From: Aspidapion aeneum
Taxonomy: Eukaryota > Arthropoda > Insecta > Coleoptera > Brentidae
Length of the DNA: 64,000 nt
Assembly: GCA_963576565.1 (NCBI GenBank)
Contig: CAUYVT010000087.1
Coordinates: forward strand, 1-64,000
Direction: 5' to 3'
The position numbers were made by a program, and so were the translations under genes. Shown piece after piece: positions 38,692 to 47,076 of this stretch (position 1 is its first letter; each line of letters starts with the position of its first letter). The notes beneath the pieces are model-generated. The model had not been told where the DNA came from and searched no databases. It was given only the letters and a program-made list of their open reading frames with translations.

Positions 38692-40053
38692 ATGAGTGAG
38701 GTTAAATTAAATATTAAAGAGGATTCTAACGATTTAGTATATCAAAATCAAGGGTCATTAGTAATTAACTATTGGCAAGACAGAAGTGATGACAAAAAAA
38801 TCCTTGAAGGTAAAGCGGAAAATACAGATGAATATGATATAAAAAATAAAAAGCTTGCTCAAGAATGCACTGAATTTGTGTTGCAAGATCTAAACAATCA
38901 TAATTCTGGTGACACGCACTCACAGTTAGAGGATGATCCATACCAAACAAAAGATGATAATCAGCAAACCTTTTTCTTTGAAGAAAGTTCACTCTTAATT
39001 GAGCAAGAAGTAACTTTAATTGAAAATGAAAGGAAGCTGATTAGTGAGTTTTATAAAGAAATGCAAGACGCTAAAAGCAAAGCTAATACAAAAAGTGCTT
39101 TAGAATATATTAAATCCATAACGGATAAATATTTAGAGAGAGGGATAAGAATAAACTCATACTGTGATAATGATGGTGAGGTTATAGTAAATTTAATATT
39201 TAAAGAAATCGCAGGTGTTCTCGATAATATTGTATTTATAAACTCCCGCACTGTAGCTCCTGAAATGCAGCCCTATGATTCTTCTGATGATGAAGAAGAT
39301 TACTATAACTTGGATATCATAAGAGAGATTGCTCATGGTTTATTACAAAAAGGAGGAAAAGTAAAAGAGAGCCTCTTTTATCATGATAGGATAAGATATT
39401 CGACCACTGCTTTTATAGATAACAATTCTTATAAACAATTTGATGAATATCTCATTGAACAATATAAAGAAATGAAAAAAAAGTTAAAGGATATAGCATA
39501 TGAGTGTATTGTAAACAAGAGTGAGCAAACTCAAGACAAATTAGAAGTAGAGATTGATAATATCTACTTTTATATAAGATATCCACAAACTAGTATAATT
39601 GAACCCGTAAAAATCATAGCCAATCAAGAAATAATAGATCGAGGACTCAGAGTTCACATATTAAAAATAGGAAAAAGTACAGTAAAAATTGATAATAGAG
39701 GAGAAAAAAGAAATTATGTAGATCTTACAGAAGGTAGTAATGTGGTATTAACTTTCTATACTAGTTTGGGAGAATTAGAAGTTAGATTATATCCTCATGA
39801 AACAGATAAAAACTTGATAAGAGTAGAAGTGAGTGATGAAGATCTACTGGAGGACATAGAAAGTTATAATGAAGAAATAGGACAAAATTGCTTATTGGGA
39901 GGTTTATCAGTTATTGAAGCTATAAACCGAGGTGTTTTTGTTAGATCTAGTGGATTAATGCGTCCTGAAGTAATAAGCGAGTCTAACAACAAATGGACAG
40001 AACGTGAAGAATTAAGAAGGACTTCTGATCCTAGGAGAGAAGTTTCTAGGTAG
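38692..40053 (+). CDS. Protein with the same unrecognised C-terminal domain as the 33544 gene (453 aa)
   Basis: It has no ankyrin repeats. The N-terminal half is acidic and charged, with a coiled-coil-like segment around residues 105-150 (LIEQEVTLIENERKLISEFY). The region from about residue 225 onward parallels the ankyrin protein at 33544: RGLRVHILKIGKSTVKI, NYVDLTEGSNVVLTF, GELEVRLYP, IRVEVSDEDLLEDI, GQNCLLGGLSVIEAINRG. The two genes thus share a domain on different front parts. No signal peptide, membrane helix or catalytic motif is recognised. Confidence 0.75.
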   Translation: MSEVKLNIKEDSNDLVYQNQGSLVINYWQDRSDDKKILEGKAENTDEYDIKNKKLAQECTEFVLQDLNNHNSGDTHSQLEDDPYQTKDDNQQTFFFEESSLLIEQEVTLIENERKLISEFYKEMQDAKSKANTKSALEYIKSITDKYLERGIRINSYCDNDGEVIVNLIFKEIAGVLDNIVFINSRTVAPEMQPYDSSDDEEDYYNLDIIREIAHGLLQKGGKVKESLFYHDRIRYSTTAFIDNNSYKQFDEYLIEQYKEMKKKLKDIAYECIVNKSEQTQDKLEVEIDNIYFYIRYPQTSIIEPVKIIANQEIIDRGLRVHILKIGKSTVKIDNRGEKRNYVDLTEGSNVVLTFYTSLGELEVRLYPHETDKNLIRVEVSDEDLLEDIESYNEEIGQNCLLGGLSVIEAINRGVFVRSSGLMRPEVISESNNKWTEREELRRTSDPRREVSR

Positions 40054-40071
40054 ATTAATTTGCCATAAAGG

Positions 40072-40203
40072 TTAAAGATTATTATTTAAATATAAACTAC
40101 TATAATTTATAGATTTTGGATCATTTTCTACCACTGTTGCATCCAGTATGCTAAAATCTTCATTATTTATATTGATATTTTCACATAATTGATTCTGTAA
40201 CAT
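40072..40203 (-). CDS. Short ORF, possible gene remnant (43 aa)
   Basis: A minus-strand frame, MLQNQLCENININNEDFSIL... ending in NDPKSINYSSLYLNNNL, starts a few bases after the stop of the fragment at 40208-40293, as in a tight operon. I do not recognise it. It may be a fragment of a phage or chromosomal gene. Confidence 0.3.
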   Translation of the reverse strand: MLQNQLCENININNEDFSILDATVVENDPKSINYSSLYLNNNL

Positions 40204-40207
40204 TGAC

Positions 40208-40293
40208 TTACTTTTCTATATCAATTTTAGCATCTTTTGTGTGGCCCTTTGCAGTAGCTCCTTTTGCAATAACCTTTTTTAATTTTCTGGCAC
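40208..40293 (-). pseudogene. C-terminal fragment of a gene cut by an IS256-type end
   Basis: Reading from the IS terminus at 40294, the frame gives RARKLKKVIAKGATAKGH, then TKDAKIDIEK and a stop. Its start is lost to the IS. The basic end and tight spacing to the next ORF look coding, but the family is unknown. Confidence 0.35.
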
Positions 40294-40378
40294 GGGAATG
40301 TTCAAAAAAGTGTGTCAAGCCGCATTTTTAGTTCAACTCAATTTTCAATCTGTTGGGAAAGAAGATGTCAAGTTGAGA
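40294..40378 (-). mobile_element. Terminal fragment of an IS256-family element (second type)
   Basis: The end GGGAATGTTCAAAAAAGTGT at 40294, followed by the complement of the codons for the transposase C-terminus (LKIELN), is the right end of the second IS256 type. It matches the left end at 41165. Only 85 bases remain; the rest was replaced by the IS481-family sequence. Confidence 0.75.
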
Positions 40379-41085
40379 CTGTAACAGTTTAGACTTGATC
40401 TGACAGGCAAACAAAGTAAGATAAAAATATAAACAAGTTTTAAAGGAGTGTCAGATATGAATACAACACAAGAAAAAATACTAAAACCAAAGTTGGGATT
40501 GCTAGAACTTGCAAAGCAATTAGGAAATGTATCACAGGCGTGTAAAGTAATGGGATATTCAAGGGATACATTTTACCGCTTCAAAGAACTGTATGAAACA
40601 GGAGGAGAAGAGGCTTTACACGAGATAAGCAAAAGCAAGCCATTGTATGCAAATAGAGTGTCGGAGGATATAGAAAAAGCAGTAGTTGAAATAGCAATAG
40701 AGTTTCCAGCATACGGACAAGAAAGAGCAGCAAACGAACTGAAAAAGAGAGGAATTCTCATCTCTGCAAGTGGAATAAGATCAGTGTGGCAAAGAAACGA
40801 TCTTGAAAATTTTAAAAAGAGGTTAAAGGCATTAGAAGCAAAAGTAGCTCAGGATGGTATCATTTTAACAGAAGAACAGATAACAGCTCTAGAAAAGGCT
40901 AAGGAAGAAAAAGAGGCCCATGGAGAAATTGAAACAGAGCATCCAGGATACTTAGGTAGCCAAGACAGTTATTATGTTGGTAATATCAAAGGTATTGGAC
41001 GAATTTACCAGCAAACCTTTGTTGATACCTATTCCAGAGTTGCTTTTGCTAAGCTGTAATAGTTTAGACTTGATCTGACAGGCAT
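40379..41085 (+). mobile_element. Truncated IS481-family element
   Basis: The left end GTAACAGTTTAGACTTGATC at 40379 reappears in the same orientation at about 41057 (GTAATAGTTTAGACTTGATC), directly after the truncated transposase. A normal IS would show the inverted form there, so a deletion between copies or a tandem junction is likely. Positions 41086-41164 hold no recognisable gene. Confidence 0.65.
40448..41059 (+). pseudogene. IS481-family transposase, C-terminally truncated
   Basis: The 203 residues cover the N-terminal HTH (QLGNVSQACKVMGYSRDTFYRF), the second HTH region and the beginning of the rve-type integrase core (HPGYLGSQDSYYVGNIKGIG ... FVDTYSRVAFAKL). The frame stops at 41059 before the second and third catalytic acids, because the element's own end sequence follows. 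Full members are about 340 residues, so this copy is inactive. Confidence 0.85.
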
Positions 41086-41164
41086 GAATTATCTGACAGA
41101 AGAATTGACAAAGTCAAAACCGATATCAGCATCCTGTTTAATGCTATCAATATTTTTCTGATAA

Positions 41165-42301
41165 GGGAATGTTCAAAAAAGTGTGTCAAATCGAAAAAAA
41201 GTAATAAATTGATATAAAAAAATGGAGGTTTGAAAATGAGTCAAGCAAACAGAACTAACGGATTGGTAGATTATAAAGAGTTGGAAACAAATATACTGTC
41301 GTCTATACGAGAAGGTAGGCCACTGATGGGAAGAGATGGTGCATTAACGCCATTTATAAAAAGGCTGCTTGAAGCTAGTCTAGAGGGTGAAATAGAACAT
41401 CATTTATCTGCTGGAAGTGAAGAAAACAATCGTAGAAACGGGAGAAATGGCAAGACTTTGAAGACAAGCGCAGGTTCATTTGAACTATTGACGCCAAGAG
41501 ACAGAGAAGGAAGTTTTGAACCACAAATAGTGAAAAAAAGGCAAACAAGCTTACATCCAGAGCTTGAAACGAAGATTTTGAGCACATTTGCCAGTGGTAT
41601 GAGCTATAGAGATATAGCGTCACACGTTGAGGAAGTTTATGATCACAAAATATCTGCAGCAGAGATATCAAGTATTACCGACAAATTACTGCCGTTAATC
41701 AATGAATGGCGCAGTCGTCCACTGCAATCTGTATATCCAATAGTATTCATGGATGGCATGTTTTTCAAAGTCAAGGAGGACGGGCATTGCGTAAGTAAAT
41801 GCATGTATAATATATTAGGCATAGATCAAAATGGCAGAAAAGAAGTACTAGGCTTTTATTTAGCCGAAAGTGAGGGAGCTAACTTCTGGTTAGGAGTGTT
41901 AAATGACCTAAAAGAGAGAGGGGTAGAGGATATTCTGATTGCATGTGTTGATGGTCTAAAAAGTTTTCCTGCGGCTATAAATAGTGTATTTCCCAAAGCA
42001 GAAGTACAACTATGTATAGTGCATCAGATAAGAAATTCATTGAAATATGTATCCAGCAAAGATGTGAAAATTTTCATGAATGATTTGAAAAAAATATATC
42101 GTGCTTCAAGTAAAGAAATCGCTGAAAATTATTTGCTTGAGCTGGAAGAAAAATGGGGTGAAAAATATCCTTTGGTCATAAAATCGTGGCAAAACAATTG
42201 GGAAAATTTGTCTGGTTATTTTAAGTATTCTGGCCCTGTTAGAAGGCTAATTTATACCACCAATCCAATTGAGGGATTGCATAGACAAATCAGAAAATTT
42301 A
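41165..42301 (+). mobile_element. IS256-family element, second type, 3'-truncated
   Basis: The left terminus GGGAATGTTCAAAAAAGTGT at 41165 is related to, but different from, the GGGAGTGTTAAATAAAC terminus of the other IS256 copies. The body ends at 42301, where the composite element begins. The missing right part is not found on the far side of the composite. Confidence 0.82.
41230..42301 (+). pseudogene. IS256-family transposase, second type, truncated by the composite element
   Basis: About 357 residues are present with all three catalytic regions (MDGMFFKV, CVDGLKSF, NPIEGLHRQ), cut after RQIRKF. The last residues of the open frame (to 42312) come from the inserted element. It is close to, but distinct from, the IS256 transposases at 14221 and 16963. 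Confidence 0.88.
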
Positions 42302-42423
42302 GGGAGTGTTAAATAAACCATACGCGTCAAGTTAAGAAGAAGTGAGGTAAAGTTGATGTAAAGAAAAGAAAAAGAAGATATAAGTTCTCTTAAATTTAAC
42401 AAAGAAAACGGAGAACTTATACA

Positions 42424-43752
42424 ATGAAAAGAATAGTTTGCATCTCAAAAAAGCTCAAAGAATTTTTTAATGAAAAAGCAGATAAAATCTCAGCTACAAC
42501 AGGGTTCATAAAAAGAAAGAGGAAGCTAAAAGGCTCGTCGTTCATAAAAGCCATCGTTTTGGGTAATATAGGGGTTGATAATTGTAGTATAGAGACAGTG
42601 TGTCAATTATTGAATGAAGACTCGATAAATATAACAAAACAAGGTCTGGACTTTAGATTTACCAAGGAAGCAGTGGAATTCATGAAAAGAATGTATAATG
42701 AATCTTTAACGTTACTTAAAAATACCTTACAAGTTGATTGCAGAATCTTGAAGCACTTTGGAGGTGTTAAATTATTAGACAGCAGCTATATTAGCTTACC
42801 TAACAGTATGGAAGACATGTATAAAGGTTATGGTACCAGCTACAGTGGTTATGAAAGCAATACTAAGTCTGGAATAAAGTTACAATTAGTTTTTGACTAC
42901 CTAAACCAGACATTAGACCAGCTTAATATAACTGAAGGAATAAGGTCAGATCAGGGTTATAGAAGCCATTTAAGGAATATATCGAGCAACGATTTACTAA
43001 TATCTGATTTGGGTTATTTCGTGCCAAGTTCTTTTGAGCAGATCAGTCAAGCAGGAGCTTATTTTATCAGTCGTTATAAATCTGATACGAATATATATGA
43101 TATAGAGACAGGTCAAAAAATAGATTTACTAGAACATTTGGGAGATCGATCTTTTCTAGAACAGGAGGTATTGTTAGGAAAAGAGACAAGGGTTAAAGTG
43201 AGAATTATATTTAAAAAACTAACTGAAGAACAAGCTATGGCTAGAAGAAGAAAGGCTAATAGGTTAGCAAGATCACATGGATACACATCTTCTCAAAGGA
43301 ACCAAAAGTTACTAAATTGGTCGATATTTATAACTAATGTTCCAAAAAGTAAGATTAATGCTGAGCAAATACTAGTAGTTTACCGAATAAGATGGCAAAT
43401 TGAATTATTGTTCAAATTATATAAGAGTAATATAAGGCTTGATAAGCTGAGAGGAAAGCCATACAGAGTATTATGTGAGCTATATGCCAAATTGTGCGCA
43501 ATTCTTATATTTCACGGCATAGTTGGTTGCACAGAAGTGAAAAAGAATACAGAACTTAGCTTAACAAAGGCATTTATTGAGCTAAAAAGGCGGGTTAGAG
43601 AGTTATTTTTAGCACTAAATAATAAAATTAAAGGCTTAAATATTTTTCTCAAAAAGCTTACCATAACTTGGTCGCAATTTTCATTAAAAGACAAGTACAG
43701 AAAAACTAGGGTATCCACCTTAACTTCTCTAAATTTGCTCACAATCTCTTAA
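42424..43752 (+). CDS. IS4-family transposase, copy 4
   Basis: It is identical in protein to the other four full copies (442 residues, YREK motif intact) and sits in the left terminus of the composite in plus orientation. Confidence 0.95.
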   Translation: MKRIVCISKKLKEFFNEKADKISATTGFIKRKRKLKGSSFIKAIVLGNIGVDNCSIETVCQLLNEDSINITKQGLDFRFTKEAVEFMKRMYNESLTLLKNTLQVDCRILKHFGGVKLLDSSYISLPNSMEDMYKGYGTSYSGYESNTKSGIKLQLVFDYLNQTLDQLNITEGIRSDQGYRSHLRNISSNDLLISDLGYFVPSSFEQISQAGAYFISRYKSDTNIYDIETGQKIDLLEHLGDRSFLEQEVLLGKETRVKVRIIFKKLTEEQAMARRRKANRLARSHGYTSSQRNQKLLNWSIFITNVPKSKINAEQILVVYRIRWQIELLFKLYKSNIRLDKLRGKPYRVLCELYAKLCAILIFHGIVGCTEVKKNTELSLTKAFIELKRRVRELFLALNNKIKGLNIFLKKLTITWSQFSLKDKYRKTRVSTLTSLNLLTIS

Positions 43753-43829
43753 CTTGACGCGTATGGTTAAATAAACTGTGTCAAACCAAGAAATAAAAAT
43801 ATAATTGATATAAAAAATGGAGGTTTGAC

Positions 43830-45068
43830 ATGAGTCAAAAAATAGCAAATAGAACTGCCGGTTTGGTAGATTACAAAGAACTGGAAGCAAATATACTGTC
43901 ATCAATAAGGGAAGGCAGACCATTAACAGGAAGAGATGGTGCATTAACGCCATTTATAAAAAGACTGTTGGAGGCGAGTCTGGAAGGTGAAATAGAAAAC
44001 CACTTGTTGGCTGAAAGCGAAGAAAATAATCGCAGAAACGGAAGGAGTGGAAAGACTTTACGTACAAGTGCAGGTTCATTTGAGCTTTTGACGCCAAGAG
44101 ATAGGGAAGGAAGTTTCGAACCACAAATAGTCAAAAAAAGGCAAACAAACTTACATCCAGAGCTTGAAACGAAGATTTTGAGCACATTTGCCAGTGGTAT
44201 GGGCTATAGAGATATAGCATCACATGTAGAAGAAATTTACGATCACAAAATATCGGCAGCAGAGATATCAAGTATTACCGACAAATTGCTACCGATAATC
44301 AACGAATGGCGTAGTCGCCCGCTGCAATCTGTATATCCAATAGTGTTCATGGATGGCATGTTTTTTAAGGTCAAAGAGGATGGACATTGCGTAAGTAAAT
44401 GTATGTACAATATATTGGGCATAGACCAAAATGGCAAAAAAGAAGTACTAGGCTTTTATTTAGCCGAAAGTGAAGGAGCTAACTTCTGGTTGGGAGTACT
44501 AAATGATCTAAAAGAAAGAGGAGTAGAAGATATTCTAATTGCTTGTGTTGATGGGCTAAAAAGCTTTCCTGCTGCGATAAATAGTGTATTTCCTAATGCA
44601 GAGGTACAGCTATGTGTGGTGCATCAGATACGCAATTCTCTGAAATATGTATCTAGCAAAGATGTAAAGATTTTCATGAGTGATTTAAAAAAAGTATATC
44701 AGGCTTCAAGTAGAGAAATAGCTGAAAATTATCTGCTTGAGTTGGAAGAAAAATGGGGAGAAAAATATCCCCTAGTCATAAAATCCTGGCAGAATAATTG
44801 GGAAAACTTATCCGGCTATTTCAAGTATTCTGGCCCAGTCAGGAGGCTAATTTATACTACCAATCCTATTGAGGGGCTGCATAGACAGATTAGAAAATTT
44901 ACTAAAACTAAGGGCTCATTTACCAGCACAAATGCCTTGTACAAACAGGTATATTGTGCTATAAAAAAGGTAGGGCAAAAATGGACTATGGCTTTGCCTA
45001 ATTGGGCATTAACTATGTCTCAGCTCGACATTTTCTTTCCTAATAGATTGAAAATTGAGTTGAACTAA
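43830..45068 (+). CDS. IS256-family transposase, copy 3
   Basis: The 412-residue complete mutator-type transposase is identical in protein to the copy at 14221-15459. It is the core of the composite. If the enzyme still recognises the outer GGGAGTG ends, 1.5 kb from its own inner ends on each side, the whole 4.3 kb unit could move; that is untested inference. Confidence 0.95.
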   Translation: MSQKIANRTAGLVDYKELEANILSSIREGRPLTGRDGALTPFIKRLLEASLEGEIENHLLAESEENNRRNGRSGKTLRTSAGSFELLTPRDREGSFEPQIVKKRQTNLHPELETKILSTFASGMGYRDIASHVEEIYDHKISAAEISSITDKLLPIINEWRSRPLQSVYPIVFMDGMFFKVKEDGHCVSKCMYNILGIDQNGKKEVLGFYLAESEGANFWLGVLNDLKERGVEDILIACVDGLKSFPAAINSVFPNAEVQLCVVHQIRNSLKYVSSKDVKIFMSDLKKVYQASSREIAENYLLELEEKWGEKYPLVIKSWQNNWENLSGYFKYSGPVRRLIYTTNPIEGLHRQIRKFTKTKGSFTSTNALYKQVYCAIKKVGQKWTMALPNWALTMSQLDIFFPNRLKIELN

Positions 45069-45109
45069 AAATGCGGTTTGACACAGTTTATTTAACCATA
45101 CGCGTCAAG

Positions 45110-46438
45110 TTAAGAGATTGTGAGCAAATTTAGAGAAGTTAAGGTGGATACCCTAGTTTTTCTGTACTTGTCTTTTAATGAAAATTGCGACCAAGTTATG
45201 GTAAGCTTTTTGAGAAAAATATTTAAGCCTTTAATTTTATTATTTAGTGCTAAAAATAACTCTCTAACCCGCCTTTTTAGCTCAATAAATGCCTTTGTTA
45301 AGCTAAGTTCTGTATTCTTTTTCACTTCTGTGCAACCAACTATGCCGTGAAATATAAGAATTGCGCACAATTTGGCATATAGCTCACATAATACTCTGTA
45401 TGGCTTTCCTCTCAGCTTATCAAGCCTTATATTACTCTTATATAATTTGAACAATAATTCAATTTGCCATCTTATTCGGTAAACTACTAGTATTTGCTCA
45501 GCATTAATCTTACTTTTTGGAACATTAGTTATAAATATCGACCAATTTAGTAACTTTTGGTTCCTTTGAGAAGATGTGTATCCATGTGATCTTGCTAACC
45601 TATTAGCCTTTCTTCTTCTAGCCATAGCTTGTTCTTCAGTTAGTTTTTTAAATATAATTCTCACTTTAACCCTTGTCTCTTTTCCTAACAATACCTCCTG
45701 TTCTAGAAAAGATCGATCTCCCAAATGTTCTAGTAAATCTATTTTTTGACCTGTCTCTATATCATATATATTCGTATCAGATTTATAACGACTGATAAAA
45801 TAAGCTCCTGCTTGACTGATCTGCTCAAAAGAACTTGGCACGAAATAACCCAAATCAGATATTAGTAAATCGTTGCTCGATATATTCCTTAAATGGCTTC
45901 TATAACCCTGATCTGACCTTATTCCTTCAGTTATATTAAGCTGGTCTAATGTCTGGTTTAGGTAGTCAAAAACTAATTGTAACTTTATTCCAGACTTAGT
46001 ATTGCTTTCATAACCACTGTAGCTGGTACCATAACCTTTATACATGTCTTCCATACTGTTAGGTAAGCTAATATAGCTGCTGTCTAATAATTTAACACCT
46101 CCAAAGTGCTTCAAGATTCTGCAATCAACTTGTAAGGTATTTTTAAGTAACGTTAAAGATTCATTATACATTCTTTTCATGAATTCCACTGCTTCCTTGG
46201 TAAATCTAAAGTCCAGACCTTGTTTTGTTATATTTATCGAGTCTTCATTCAATAATTGACACACTGTCTCTATACTACAATTATCAACCCCTATATTACC
46301 CAAAACGATGGCTTTTATGAACGACGAGCCTTTTAGCTTCCTCTTTCTTTTTATGAACCCTGTTGTAGCTGAGATTTTATCTGCTTTTTCATTAAAAAAT
46401 TCTTTGAGCTTTTTTGAGATGCAAACTATTCTTTTCAT
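45110..46438 (-). CDS. IS4-family transposase, copy 5
   Basis: It is identical in protein to the other copies. It is inverted relative to copy 4, so the composite has inverted IS4 modules at its ends. Confidence 0.95.
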   Translation of the reverse strand: MKRIVCISKKLKEFFNEKADKISATTGFIKRKRKLKGSSFIKAIVLGNIGVDNCSIETVCQLLNEDSINITKQGLDFRFTKEAVEFMKRMYNESLTLLKNTLQVDCRILKHFGGVKLLDSSYISLPNSMEDMYKGYGTSYSGYESNTKSGIKLQLVFDYLNQTLDQLNITEGIRSDQGYRSHLRNISSNDLLISDLGYFVPSSFEQISQAGAYFISRYKSDTNIYDIETGQKIDLLEHLGDRSFLEQEVLLGKETRVKVRIIFKKLTEEQAMARRRKANRLARSHGYTSSQRNQKLLNWSIFITNVPKSKINAEQILVVYRIRWQIELLFKLYKSNIRLDKLRGKPYRVLCELYAKLCAILIFHGIVGCTEVKKNTELSLTKAFIELKRRVRELFLALNNKIKGLNIFLKKLTITWSQFSLKDKYRKTRVSTLTSLNLLTIS

Positions 46439-46560
46439 TGTATAAGTTCTCCGTTTTCTTTGTTAAATTTAAGAGAACTTATATCTTCTTTTTCTTTTCT
46501 TTACATCAACTTTACCTCACTTCTTCTTAACTTGACGCGTATGGTTTATTTAACACTCCC

Positions 46561-46778
46561 GCTATTTTTCTTCATTATATACCTACCACCATACTCACCT
46601 GACCTCAATCCTGTTGAGAGGTTTTGGTTATATATAAAACAGAACATTTTACGCAATAAAATCTACGATACAATTGTTCTGCTTGAGAGCGCTTTGTGTA
46701 ATTTTATTACCTCTCTTTCCCCTTCCACAGTTAAACAACTCTGCAATGCTTCTTATTTGCTTCATTAATAATGAGAAT
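46561..46778 (+). pseudogene. C-terminal fragment of an IS630-family transposase
   Basis: Directly after the composite the frame reads IIYLPPYSPDLNPVERFWLY and IKQNILRNKIYDTI, ending in KQLCNASYLLH. The PPYSPDLNPxE stretch carries the last catalytic Glu of IS630/Tc1-type transposases. The N-terminal two thirds are missing. The element's right end, about 46769-46778, abuts the broken portal gene. Confidence 0.85.
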
Positions 46779-47076
46779 TGGTATTAGCCATAATTCTTGC
46801 ACCTTCTTTCGAAATTCTCCATCTCTTGCTTTTGATTGTGGTTTTATTCCTGTTCCAATAGAGTTACTTACTATTGTATCAATTATATTTGCTGCATATG
46901 GATTTTTTCTCACCATATCACGTGATCGACTACGTAAGTGCTCAAGGCTTTGAGAGAGTAAGCTGTTTATACTACTTTTCTCCGGTTGCCAATACATTAC
47001 CCTTCTTCCTGACCCTGCAGCGTCCCAGGCTGAGCTTTTTATCTTTTGTTTGTTAAATAATTGCTTGAAGGTTTTG
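46779..47076 (-). pseudogene. Phage portal protein (lambda gpB type), 5' fragment after intron C
   Basis: This is the second exon of a WO-phage portal gene: KTFKQLFNKQKIKSSAWDAA, RRVMYWQPEKSSINSLLSQS, LEHLRSRSRDMVRKNPYAAN, DTIVSNSIGTGIKPQ and EFRKKVQELWL. The portal forms the DNA entry ring of the capsid. The reading frame is cut after about 100 residues by the IS630 remnant (full portals are about 450-520 residues). The first eight bases of the gene (ATGCTGCT, 49065-49072) lie on the other side of intron C. The fragment was identified from the family's N-terminal pattern and from its place after terminase and gpW. Confidence 0.8.

Larger units (their letters stand above)
42302..46560. mobile_element. 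Composite: IS256 body with an IS4 copy inserted in each terminus
   Basis: The 4259-base unit starts GGGAGTGTTAAATAAAC (42302-42318) and ends with its complement (46544-46560). Inside are IS4 copy 4 (42319-43765, plus), the IS256 body (43766-45096) and IS4 copy 5 (45097-46543, minus). Both IS4 copies have perfect 11-base direct repeats (GTTAAATAAAC at the left, GTTTATTTAAC at the right). This is the clean, unrearranged version of the structure in the 12.5-19.7 kb array. The left flank is a truncated IS256 gene and the right flank is an IS630 remnant, with no shared target repeat. Confidence 0.88.

Noticed and set aside
33544..40053. Possible cytoplasmic-incompatibility factor (cif) pair, because two large proteins share a domain in an effector-like island
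   Set aside because: Neither protein resembles the known CifA or CifB families, the genes are not adjacent, and no deubiquitinase or nuclease motif is visible.
12523..46560. CRISPR array
   Set aside because: Repeated sequences here are IS copies, introns and palindromes of unequal spacing; no regular short repeats with unique spacers were seen in the window.
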